Source: an uncultured Eubacteriales bacterium
GTDB lineage: Bacteria > Bacillota > Clostridia > Oscillospirales > Oscillospiraceae
Direction: 5' to 3'
NCBI GenBank assembly: GCA_900316205.1
Contig: ONBX01000016.1
Span: 1-61,384, forward strand
Length of the DNA: 61,384 nt
Positions 53,557-61,180 of the stretch are shown here, piece by piece; the stretch's first letter is position 1; each line of letters starts with the position of its first letter. A program made the translations under genes and the position numbers. A model generated the notes under the pieces. It worked only from the letters and a program-made list of their open reading frames with translations. It did not search any database and was not told where the DNA came from.

Positions 53557-53668
53557 AAGACACGTACAGCAATCCACTTGAGGTGCCCGTTAGCTCAGTG
53601 CAGAGCGCCTGATTTGTAATTGAGGAGGAGCGGGTTGGACTCCCGCACGGGTTGGGAAAGGTGTCTTG
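53557..53668 (+). ncRNA. RNA array module F (112 nt) with complete tRNA-Thr-like domain
   Basis: AAGACAC (53557-53563) pairs with GTGTCTT (53661-53667); ACAGCAA starts at 53566. The interior is a nearly whole tRNA: acceptor GCCCGT/ACGGGT, D arm GCTC-AGTGCA-GAGC, anticodon arm CCTGA-TTTGTAA-TTGAGG with anticodon TGT, and T arm GCGGG-TTGGACT-CCCGC. The D loop is short, the anticodon stem has mispairing, the T loop deviates from TTC, and no CCA is encoded. Confidence 0.8.
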
Positions 53669-53671
53669 AGA

Positions 53672-53772
53672 AAGGCGCAGACAGCAAGCATCTGTCCACT
53701 GAATAGGCTAAGGTGAAACGCAGGCGAATAGCCCGGAATTCACCTGAACCTTATCAAAGACCACGCGCCTTG
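53672..53772 (+). ncRNA. RNA array module G (101 nt)
   Basis: AAGGCGC (53672-53678) pairs with GCGCCTT (53765-53771); ACAGCAA starts at 53681. Inside is AGGTGAA/TTCACCT. The junction TTGAGAAAG with module F is the same as between A and B. Confidence 0.75.
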
Positions 53773-53784
53773 GGTAGTTTTATA

Positions 53785-53884
53785 AAGGCACAAACAGCAA
53801 TCTATCATGTTTCATACTGCAGAAAGATGGATCGGTCAAAAAACAGCAATTCCCAAAAAGTGAACCTGTCATTGACGTGCCTTG
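53785..53884 (+). ncRNA. RNA array module H (100 nt)
   Basis: AAGGCAC (53785-53791) pairs with GTGCCTT (53877-53883); ACAGCAA starts at 53794 and a second copy is at 53843. It ends 34 bases before the start codon of the TROVE-like gene, so array and gene are probably one transcript. Confidence 0.75.
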
Positions 53885-53918
53885 ATATTTTATTTTACTT
53901 GTAAAGGAGGTCTTTCCC

Positions 53919-55409
53919 GTGTTGGAAGTCCTGAAGAAAACCGCAAACGAAACCTATACCGAAAACGGCGCCCTGACCCATCGCAGCACCGGGAAGGACT
54001 GCCTGGATCTCTTCGCCGCCATCGGCGCCCTGCGCAGGGAGAGCGACCTGGAAATCGAAAGGCGCTTCATGAAGGCCTATACGGAGGACCGGGACCTGGC
54101 CATGAAGATCCTGTTCTTCGCCCGGGACGTCCGGGGCGGCCTGGGCGAGCGGCGCGTCTTTCGCGTCATCCTCCGCTGGCTCGCCTTCAATGAGACCGGC
54201 TCCGTGCTGAGAAATCTCCCCTACATCGCGGAGTACGGCCGCTGGGACGATGTGCTGGTGCTGCTGAACACCCCCTGCCGCAAGGCAGCCCTGGCCCTGC
54301 TGAAGCAGCAGTTTGAGGCGGACCTGGCCGCGCTGGAGCAGAGCGGAGACATTTCCCTGCTGGGCAAGTGGCTCCCCTCGGTGAACGCCTCCAACCCGGA
54401 GACGGTGGCGCTGGCGAAGCAGCTCGCCAGGGCCTTCGGCCTCACGGACCGGGACTACCGCAAGGCGCTGGTGCGTCTGCGCGCCCGAATCCGGATCCTG
54501 GAGAACAACCTGCGGGAGAAGGATTACACCTTCGACTACGCCAAGCAGCCCTCCAAGGCCATGTTCAAGTACCGCAAGGCCTTCCTGCGCAACGATGGGG
54601 AGCGCTACGGCGCTTTCATGGCGAAGGTGCAGCGGGGCGAGGCGAAGCTGCACACCGGCACCCTCCTGCCCTATGAGATCGTGGAGTCCTGCCTGTATTC
54701 CGGTGGTTGGTGGCGCGAGCATTCCTTCATGCGTCCCCTGAGCGAGGAGGAGAAGCTCTCCCTCAACGCCACCTGGGCGGCGCTGGAGGACTTCGCCACC
54801 GGCGAGAACGCCCTGGCCGTGGTGGACACCTCCGGCTCCATGTACTGCCAGAACTCTCCCCTCCCCGCCGCCGTGGCGCTTTCCCTGGGCCTGTATTTTG
54901 CCGAGCGGGCCAAGGGTCCCTACCGCAACCATTTCATCGAGTTCTCCGCCCACCCGGAGCTGATCGAGATCAAGGGCGAGACCTTTGCCGATCGGCTGCG
55001 GTACATCGCCTCCTTCAACGAGGTTGCCAACACCAACCTGGAGGCGGTATTCGACCTGATCCTCCAGGCGGCTGTGGAGAACCGTGTGCCCCAGAGCGGG
55101 CTGCCCGCCAAGCTCTACATCATCTCCGACATGGAGTTTGACGCCTGCGTCAGAGACGCGAAGCTCACGAACTTCGAGAACGCGAAGCAGAACTATGCCC
55201 GCCGCGGCTACAAGCTGCCCCAGATCGTGTTCTGGAACGTGGCCAGCCGCCATGCTCAGCAGCCCGTCACGGTCAACGACCGGGGCGTGGCGCTGGTCTC
55301 CGGCTGCAGCCCCCGCATCTTCTCCATGGCGATGGAGGGCGAGCTGAACCCCTATGCCTACATGCTGAGCGTGGTCAACACGGAGCGCTACGCCCCCATC
55401 GCGGCGTAA
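53919..55409 (+). CDS. TROVE/Ro60-like von Willebrand protein (DUF2828-like)
   Basis: A 496-residue protein with a helical, HEAT-like N-terminal two thirds (RDLAMKILFFARDVRGGLGE; NLPYIAEYGRWDDVLVLL) and a C-terminal von Willebrand A domain with the MIDAS motif VVDTSGSM. This build matches Ro60/TROVE and DUF2828 proteins, ring-shaped binders of Y RNAs and misfolded RNA. GTG 53919 follows AAAGGAGG at eight bases. It stands directly behind the RNA array, which makes those RNAs its likely ligands. Confidence 0.82.
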   Translation: MLEVLKKTANETYTENGALTHRSTGKDCLDLFAAIGALRRESDLEIERRFMKAYTEDRDLAMKILFFARDVRGGLGERRVFRVILRWLAFNETGSVLRNLPYIAEYGRWDDVLVLLNTPCRKAALALLKQQFEADLAALEQSGDISLLGKWLPSVNASNPETVALAKQLARAFGLTDRDYRKALVRLRARIRILENNLREKDYTFDYAKQPSKAMFKYRKAFLRNDGERYGAFMAKVQRGEAKLHTGTLLPYEIVESCLYSGGWWREHSFMRPLSEEEKLSLNATWAALEDFATGENALAVVDTSGSMYCQNSPLPAAVALSLGLYFAERAKGPYRNHFIEFSAHPELIEIKGETFADRLRYIASFNEVANTNLEAVFDLILQAAVENRVPQSGLPAKLYIISDMEFDACVRDAKLTNFENAKQNYARRGYKLPQIVFWNVASRHAQQPVTVNDRGVALVSGCSPRIFSMAMEGELNPYAYMLSVVNTERYAPIAA

Positions 55410-55814
55410 CCTTCCTCAATCCGTAAAGGAGGTTTGTCTTTGCGCGCCACATAACAGTATGGGCAATCTGGGCACGCCCATTCTGGTGGAAGAGCCCGTT
55501 AATGACAGCCTTTGTCGGGGAGGCAGAACTCTATTCTTTCTCCTCCCCGCGTTTATCATGGCAATTCTCGGTTTGGTTTACAGAGGGCAGAGCGAAAAAG
55601 GTCCCCGTAAACGGGTCGCCGGGCTTTGAAGCCGATGTACGTCGACGCTCTGCGTGCACCGGCGACGCGCTGAACGGCCCCTCGGATTTACGAGGCCGCA
55701 GGGTGAAGCGCGCTGCGATTTCTCCGATGGACAGAGCATGAGCGGAGCAGAGTGGCCTCTCTGTCGGAGTAGGAGGATCGAAGCCGCCGCGGCAGCAAGC
55801 TCCCTGCCCCGCGA
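55410..55814. other. Non-coding region with paired modules behind the TROVE-like gene
   Basis: No protein gene recognised. GCAGAGCG/CGCTCTGC closes a 67-nt module at 55587-55653. CTCCG-ACAGAG and CTCTGT-CGGAG close another at 55722-55769. An AAAGGAGG at 55426-55433 is followed only by a four-codon frame. Confidence 0.5.
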
Positions 55815-55988
55815 CGGGAGAAGAAGCCGCCCTTCTGGGTGGCGACGTCCCTGGACTTCAGTCTACACGGCCACGGTTCCGTCCGGCGGCTTCTTCTTTT
55901 TACACAGCGAACGGCTTCCCGCGCACGGGAAGCTGTCGAGCAAAGCGAGACTGATGAGGTCTCCCCCCACCACGCTGTATTACTGCCA
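55815..55988 (+). repeat. Structured repeat block, copy 1
   Basis: 174 bases that recur at 58477-58651 with roughly 90 percent identity by eye. A 13-bp stem AGAAGAAGCCGCC (55819-55831) with GGCGGCTTCTTCT (55885-55897) closes a 53-base loop and is followed by TTTT and then ACAGCGA, a variant of the array box. A GCTTCCCG/CGGGAAGC hairpin follows. Confidence 0.75.
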
Positions 55989-56127
55989 TTGTAGATTCTG
56001 CGCGGCGCATCCTCTCAACGGAACAGTATTCCGGTATCATTCACGGTGTAAACTATGCAAGCCGATGAATCAAGTGCGGAATGTGTATGGAAGGAGCAGC
56101 GTCGGTAAGGCTGCCGGCAGATACAGG

Positions 56128-56197
56128 CCTCCCGCCGGGCTACGTTTCGGACGTACGCCCCGCGGAACGAAAGGACAGTGGGAAATCCGACGGGAGG
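56128..56197 (+). ncRNA. Hairpin-closed segment before tRNA-Ile
   Basis: CCTCCCGCCGG pairs with CCGACGGGAGG with one mismatch. The 5' context GGCAGATACAGG recurs before the second segment at 58708. Confidence 0.5.
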
Positions 56198-56203
56198 TTC
56201 TAT

Positions 56204-56279
56204 GCGCTTTTAGCTCAGTCGGTAGAGCAACGGATCGATAATCCGTAGGTCGCAGGTTCAAATCCTGCAGAGCGCACCA
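56204..56279 (+). tRNA. tRNA-Ile(GAT) with C at position 33
   Basis: All arms pair: acceptor GCGCTTT/AGAGCGC (one G-T), D arm GCTC/GAGC, anticodon arm ACGGA-TCGATAA-TCCGT, T arm GCAGG-TTCAAAT-CCTGC, then A and CCA. The anticodon is GAT. The base before it is C where almost all tRNAs have U33. Confidence 0.85.
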
Positions 56280-56590
56280 CCCGCTGCGAAGCGCCAAAGC
56301 CGCTTTGCGCGCCGCACGTTCCTGTATATCCACACAACTCGGCTCTCGCCGAGGGGGATGTAGAAAGAACATGTTCGCACGATCCCATCCGTTTGTAGAC
56401 TGGATTATTCCTGCGGAGGCAGCCTCCTGTGTTTGCCGGAAGCGGGATCAGGGACAAACGGATGGCCGCCGCGGCTCTTCGCAGCGGGGACCTCGCCGCT
56501 CCCCCCTGCTGACGGCACAGATTATGCCGCCGTTCCGGAGCGGCTGGGGCTTTCAATGGATGAATGGATGTCCTGCGTGGAGGTGAAAGA
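56280..56590. other. Spacer after tRNA-Ile
   Basis: Short hairpins only (for example CTCGG/CCGAG near 56339-56355); no gene seen. Confidence 0.4.
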
Positions 56591-57973
56591 ATGTCTTTCG
56601 AAGATTATCTCAAGTCTGATATGCGCAAGGCCGTTGATAAACTCGAAAAGATTATATCCAAAAGCGTGATCGATTGGGACCTTTTTGATCACACCTTGAC
56701 TGGCTTGCCTGACATCAACACCAGGCATGAGGAGGACACCATTCTTTCTGAACTATATCATTATTGTCCGGATGGAACTGTCCTCATTGAGATAACAAAG
56801 CGCTTCCTGGCGAACGGATATGATGTCCGTGCGAACGACGGCCTGAATGGAAGCCAATGCTTGCATAATCTGTGCTGGGCAACTTTCGATAGGTATATTC
56901 TTGATGCAGCAAAACTTTTGCTGGAAGCAGGTGCACGAACAGATCTCCCACTTGATATGGATGAAAGAAATATTGAGGAGGACGAAGGCGTAAAAGAGAG
57001 CATCTCTTGGCGCCTTAGCGGAGATTGGGTTGAGGGCAACTATACTGTTGCGAATATCTTCGAGGCATATTGGACGATTATTGAGGCTTTCGAAGCTGGG
57101 AAAGATTATCATTCAATCAGTAGTTTCGAAGATTGCATTGGGGAGTCTTTTATCCGGGCTGGTTATATTCCATCCAACGAAGAGAAAGCGATGATAACGT
57201 CAAATCAGTTAACCTTCTTTGATGGTCAAATCGTGTTGTGGTTTGGAAAGAAACCCCTCGTCATTTCAAAATACATTGACTTCGTTGTTAATCCTCTTGT
57301 TGTTGGCGAAAACAAAGGTGCTTTGGACTGTGCCGATACGTTTTTTAAGCCTTTACTGAACGCAAAACTCACCCGGTTCTATTTTATCGATCAGTGTACG
57401 GCACAACTTCTTTTTGATAACGGGATGTGCCTGCTCTTGTCCAGTACAGATTACCGCGACAAGGAGAATCGTCGGGGATTTTTTGAGATTCGGAATCATG
57501 CAGAAGATGTCAACATCTTGAATAAACAGATCCGCAAAGTTGTGCTGACACCGGGAAAAACTTATTCCGATAGCTGCAGAGAGTTTGGCGAAAACTCCAT
57601 TGCTCTCCTTTGTGATAACGAAGCTTTTCTCCTCCATGGTTACCCAGAGGGGTACAGCCGTTCTCATGAGATTCGCATCGTGGAGTGTTCGCAGCAGTTT
57701 ATTTCTGCGTATAAGAGAAGTGTGGTATTGCCCGATTTGGTCACAGAGAAAACTTTTTCTCACAACAGAAAACTGGCAGGTATCAGAATGAGCTGCGGAT
57801 CTAAGTATTTCTACATTTTCGTTGATTCGTATCAAGAGTTAAAGATGAAGCTTTGTGAGGAGCCAATCACATCTTATAAAGGTTTACCTTATGATAGGAA
57901 AAGCGAAAAACTGGAGTTTCATGTCGACCCGCCTGACAAATACGGAGCTATGGGGAAATACGAATGCATATAA
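56591..57973 (+). CDS. Unknown 460-residue protein with ankyrin-like N-terminus
   Basis: The first 120 residues resemble two degenerate ankyrin repeats (LIEITKRFLANGYDVRANDG, ILDAAKLLLEAGARTDLP). The rest has no known domain. It is far more AT-rich than the TROVE-like gene, so its origin differs. GGAGGTG precedes ATG 56591. The next gene overlaps by ten bases, suggesting a functional pair, possibly toxin and immunity; that is inference. Confidence 0.6.
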   Translation: MSFEDYLKSDMRKAVDKLEKIISKSVIDWDLFDHTLTGLPDINTRHEEDTILSELYHYCPDGTVLIEITKRFLANGYDVRANDGLNGSQCLHNLCWATFDRYILDAAKLLLEAGARTDLPLDMDERNIEEDEGVKESISWRLSGDWVEGNYTVANIFEAYWTIIEAFEAGKDYHSISSFEDCIGESFIRAGYIPSNEEKAMITSNQLTFFDGQIVLWFGKKPLVISKYIDFVVNPLVVGENKGALDCADTFFKPLLNAKLTRFYFIDQCTAQLLFDNGMCLLLSSTDYRDKENRRGFFEIRNHAEDVNILNKQIRKVVLTPGKTYSDSCREFGENSIALLCDNEAFLLHGYPEGYSRSHEIRIVECSQQFISAYKRSVVLPDLVTEKTFSHNRKLAGIRMSCGSKYFYIFVDSYQELKMKLCEEPITSYKGLPYDRKSEKLEFHVDPPDKYGAMGKYECI

Positions 57974-58332
57974 GAAATCTCCTTCGATCCTATATCGGGA
58001 AAAGCGTCGTTCTCACATCGGAAGACCTTTCCATAATCTGCAGAGAATGGAAAGCATATAGCACAGCCGGTGATCCACTCAGCGGTGATGGAATGATAGA
58101 GTTTGAAGAGCATTCGGCTAATGATGACAGATACCGGGAATCATATTGGGTAAGCGTGTCCAATTTGTGTTTTGAAATCAATAATGGCATGCTCACATTT
58201 GCCGAGCCGGGAATCGAGCTGTATCCGGATCCGGGTAAATGGGAGCTTGACCCAGAGCACGCTTGGAGTGAAGCAGATTTAGCATCGGCAAAGGAGTTTT
58301 TGAACAAGCTTACAGCGATTTCCTCATCGTGA
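57964..58332 (+). CDS. Unknown small acidic protein, partner of the ankyrin-like gene
   Basis: A 122-residue acidic protein (IEFEEHSANDDRYRESYW; ending with LASAKEFLNKL). Its ATG lies inside the end of the preceding gene. Small acidic partners of this kind can be immunity proteins. No family is recognised. Confidence 0.55.
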   Translation: MHIRNLLRSYIGKSVVLTSEDLSIICREWKAYSTAGDPLSGDGMIEFEEHSANDDRYRESYWVSVSNLCFEINNGMLTFAEPGIELYPDPGKWELDPEHAWSEADLASAKEFLNKLTAISSS

Positions 58333-58476
58333 CACGAAGGCTTCCTGGAAGAGGCTAGCAAAAAACGACGATTGCTCTCATTTTGTAAAACAGCAATCAT
58401 TAGCTTTCTCCTCAATTTGATCTCATCACTTTTGGTGGGCCATAATACCGGAAGCGGAGCCCCTTTTCTTCCCGCG

Positions 58477-58651
58477 CGGGAGAAGAAGCCGCCCTTCTGG
58501 GTGGCGACGTCCCTGGACTTCTGTCTACACGGCCACGGTTCCGTCCGGCGGCTTCTTCTTTCCTCACAGCGAACAGCTACCCGCGCACGGGGAAGCTGTC
58601 GAGCAACGCGAGACGGATGAGGTCTCCCCCAACCACGCTGTATGTCTGCCA
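58477..58651 (+). repeat. Structured repeat block, copy 2
   Basis: Same layout as copy 1: stem at 58481-58493 with 58547-58559, then ACAGCGA and a CCCG/CGGG hairpin, ending with the shared ACCACGCTGTAT region. Confidence 0.75.
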
Positions 58652-58707
58652 ATCACGGACAAGGCCGGGCACGTAGATGCCTGTGTGTCCCCGTCGGCAG
58701 ATACAGG

Positions 58708-58820
58708 ACTCCCGGCGGGGGCAAACCTGGTTTTGCTGGATTTGTAGGATTCCTGCTCCATTGTGCTGATGGGGATACGGGCCTAGTTGCATGGCGGGAT
58801 CTTCCGCCGGGAGTTTTCTT
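58708..58820 (+). ncRNA. Hairpin-closed segment with terminator-like end
   Basis: ACTCCCGGCGG (58708-58718) pairs perfectly with CCGCCGGGAGT (58804-58814), and TTTCTTT follows. The 5' context GGCAGATACAGG matches that at 56115. It resembles the array modules in closing an 85-base loop by a distant stem. Confidence 0.55.
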
Positions 58821-58865
58821 TGTTAGCAGTAAGATTGTGATTTGCCTGTTCGGCAAGGTGATGAA

Positions 58866-59963
58866 TTGAAACTATTCGATAAGTTTGATGCTGTCAGATT
58901 TCCGGAAGAAAACCTGATTTTCATTACGCGTAACGAGTATATCTACTATATTTATGATCCTGAGGAAAATTTTTGGAGAAAACACAGACGGGCTGGAAAT
59001 GATAGCATTACGGTATCCCATTACCAGGATGTTTCCAGAGATGAACTCATTGCCGCCACTGGTGGATTATTCCCAACAAAAGAAGCCGATTTTATGCGGT
59101 TATGCCCACCGTCACAGCTTAGCATATGGGATATGCAGGTTCTCTTGGGTGAGGACTATCCGTCTTATATGACTGATCATAGGATCCGTCATGCTGCACA
59201 TAGGCTGCTGCTGCAATCCAGGATTCGCTATAAGTCGTATTTGAGACTGAGGGCTTTATTCGATGAGGCTATTGCAGGGGAACTGGACAATCAACAAGCC
59301 CTGGCGGAGATCAAGAGGCTGAGCTTTGACGTGATTGGCCGAGATATTTTCAAGCTGGAGATTGGGATCGTTGACGGACATGACAGCTCCTCCTATTTTT
59401 GGATCATGCCGGTAAGAGTCGTTGACGTTTCCAATACTGACAGCATGGATTGTGTTGCTGAAATGAAGAGCAACGAAATATCCATTGAGGAAAATGACAT
59501 TGCCCAGTATCTCACTCCTTTTCTCTATAAGCACTTCGATGATGAACTAGACGCCAATAAGCAGCGAATCGAAGAACGCTGGATAGATGAGGATGGTGTA
59601 GAGCATTCCACTCCTATTCGTGGTTTTGGGTGGAATTTGACCTACAACTTCTTCACCTTTGAATCCATTCAGAGCATTCTGGACGACATTCATGATACTG
59701 TGGATGCTCTGTTAACAGGCAGAGAAAATGAATACACTGCCAAACTGAGAGAAAAAAGAGGCTGGGCCACCTATCAGATGCTGTATGCGAGAGATCTCAG
59801 CGAAGAACAAATCAAAGAGTACAATGACAACAGGCCAACGAAAGACGATACTGAGATCAGCCTGATCGTGGACTTTTACCAGCGATTCCTGTATAGGATG
59901 GAGTACATGCTGAAAGTCGGGAAAGAGAAGGGATATAATCTGATCTCTTTTATGGGACCGTGA
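58866..59963 (+). CDS. Unknown 365-residue protein
   Basis: A soluble, acidic, AT-rich gene product. TTG 58866 follows AAGGTG at six bases and is the only start with a ribosome site. Features seen are an aromatic N-terminal part (NEYIYYIYDPEENFW) and a charged helical C-terminus. No family is recognised. Confidence 0.6.
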   Translation: MKLFDKFDAVRFPEENLIFITRNEYIYYIYDPEENFWRKHRRAGNDSITVSHYQDVSRDELIAATGGLFPTKEADFMRLCPPSQLSIWDMQVLLGEDYPSYMTDHRIRHAAHRLLLQSRIRYKSYLRLRALFDEAIAGELDNQQALAEIKRLSFDVIGRDIFKLEIGIVDGHDSSSYFWIMPVRVVDVSNTDSMDCVAEMKSNEISIEENDIAQYLTPFLYKHFDDELDANKQRIEERWIDEDGVEHSTPIRGFGWNLTYNFFTFESIQSILDDIHDTVDALLTGRENEYTAKLREKRGWATYQMLYARDLSEEQIKEYNDNRPTKDDTEISLIVDFYQRFLYRMEYMLKVGKEKGYNLISFMGP

Positions 59964-60009
59964 GAAAGGGTCAGAAATGCACATCATCACTATCGCTGTC
60001 ACTAACCGG

Positions 60010-60064
60010 CAGATAGACTGCCTGTAGGGATTCATCCTGACGGTCCCTGCAGGCGGCCGATCTG
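60010..60064 (+). promoter_or_regulatory. Nested hairpin in the leader of the Cys-rich gene
   Basis: CAGAT/ATCTG encloses GCCTGTAGGGA/TCCCTGCAGGC. It ends just before the ribosome site of the next gene, so it could hide or expose it. Confidence 0.5.
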
Positions 60065-60080
60065 TCAGGGAGTGATACAT

Positions 60081-60368
60081 ATGAAGAGAGACCGCGGATA
60101 TTACTGCAGTCAAAGGAAACGAACCATCCAGCGAAAGCGCAATCTGCTCTACGGCATTGGCGGACATGATTATTGTTTTGCGTGGACTCGCGGCGCAAAC
60201 GGGCGACTGGCCAAAGGCAAGATTCACTGCTCATGCCCCATGTGTCGGCGCAAAAGCTATGACGATCCCACGGTGAGGGATAAACGATCGATGGAAAAAG
60301 CAGTAGAGATGCTGCGCGAAAACTTGGGAGAGGATAATCCTTCGGATCATCTTCAGCAAATGACCTGA
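60081..60368 (+). CDS. Small basic Cys-containing protein, possibly RNA- or ribosome-binding
   Basis: A 95-residue protein, very basic at the start (KRDRGYYCSQRKRTIQRKR), with LAKGKIHCSCPMCRRKSYDD, a conserved-looking CxCxxC segment. ATG 60081 is nine bases after GGAG. Basic proteins with this motif occur widely without known function. RNA binding is inferred from charge and context. Confidence 0.6.
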   Translation: MKRDRGYYCSQRKRTIQRKRNLLYGIGGHDYCFAWTRGANGRLAKGKIHCSCPMCRRKSYDDPTVRDKRSMEKAVEMLRENLGEDNPSDHLQQMT

Positions 60369-60643
60369 AACCTATCAGCCTCAGAAACGTCAACGATTTA
60401 TACTACGGGTTTCTTTACTTCAGGCCAAACAAATGCTATTATAATGCCAGAAAACAGGGCAAAGCCCGGAAAGGAAAAAGAAATGATCCTCAGACAATTC
60501 ACCGTTTTGTTCAAATCTGAATATAGGGATCTTTCACTGTGCAGCTTTATTCGCAAGATGCACGGTCCTTTGGCATGCCCATATAAGACGGAGAACAGAA
60601 CTGTGAAACGAAAGCCGTAACAGGCTTATCAGGTACTTTCACG
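60369..60643. other. Intergenic stretch
   Basis: A TATAAT at about 60436 may be a -10 box. I see no gene. Confidence 0.35.
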
Positions 60644-60678
60644 GGCCGCTTGTCTTGTATGAGGCAGGCGGCCTTTTT
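60644..60678 (+). terminator. Terminator before the last HTH gene
   Basis: GGCCGC (60644-60649) pairs with GCGGCC (60668-60673), followed by TTTTT. Confidence 0.6.
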
Positions 60679-60735
60679 GTATGTGCAAACCATTTGTGTC
60701 ACAGGCCATATGGCCGGAACAGGAGAGTAAATGAA

Positions 60736-60990
60736 ATGGATCGGATACCGGTCATCGATATGACCGCAACCGGGATCAACATCGCCCGTATGCGGATAGC
60801 TGCGGGTTTGACGGTCAAGGACGTGCAGGATATTTTCGGCTTCTCCACGCCCCAGGCCATTTACAAGTGGCAGCGCGGTGCGGCCTTGCCGACCGTGGAC
60901 AACCTGGTTGTCCTTGCCTCGATTTTCGGCGTTAAGATCGATGACATTCTTATTTTTCAGAACTGCGGAGTGAGCCAGATCTCCGCATAA
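60736..60990 (+). CDS. XRE-family HTH protein
   Basis: An 84-residue regulator with an HTH_3 domain (GINIARMRIAAGLTVKDVQD; FSTPQAIYKWQRGAALPT; GVKIDDIL). ATG 60736 is nine bases after AGGAGA; the frame is open further upstream. It stands directly before the tRNA cluster. Confidence 0.8.
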   Translation: MDRIPVIDMTATGINIARMRIAAGLTVKDVQDIFGFSTPQAIYKWQRGAALPTVDNLVVLASIFGVKIDDILIFQNCGVSQISA

Positions 60991-61021
60991 CATAAATCAG
61001 CTCTGGTAACAGAGCTGACAT

Positions 61022-61098
61022 GGTCCCTTCGACTAACTGGTCAGGTCACCGCCCTTTCAAGGCGGTAATGCCGGGTTCAAATCCCGCAGGGATCACCA
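61022..61098 (+). tRNA. tRNA-Glu(TTC)
   Basis: Acceptor GGTCCCT/AGGGATC, D arm GACT/GGTC, anticodon arm CCGCC-CTTTCAA-GGCGG and encoded CCA are present. The outermost T-stem pair is C-C, a small defect. Confidence 0.85.
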
Positions 61099-61101
61099 TA
61101 C

Positions 61102-61178
61102 ACGCTCTTAGCTCAGTTGGACAGAGCACCAGACTACGAATCTGGGCGGCGTGGGTTCAAATCCCGCAGAGCGTTCCA
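61102..61178 (+). tRNA. tRNA-Arg(ACG)
   Basis: Acceptor ACGCTCT/AGAGCGT, D arm GCTC/GAGC, anticodon arm CCAGA-CTACGAA-TCTGG, T arm GTGGG/CCCGC and CCA. The discriminator base is T, unusual for tRNA-Arg. Confidence 0.85.
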
Positions 61179-61180
61179 TA

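Noticed and set aside
52663-53884. CRISPR array, integron attC array or MITE cluster as explanation of the modules
   Set aside because: Repeats are not identical and spacers are not of constant size, no cas or integron integrase gene is near, and MITE ends would be the same sequence in each copy whereas these stems vary with full compensation.
53895-55253. Minus-strand frame opposite the TROVE-like gene
   Set aside because: Shadow frame; the plus-strand gene has a ribosome site and recognisable domains.
54100-55300. Retron or diversity-generating system
   Set aside because: No reverse-transcriptase gene is present anywhere in the window, so the RNA modules cannot be assigned to such systems.
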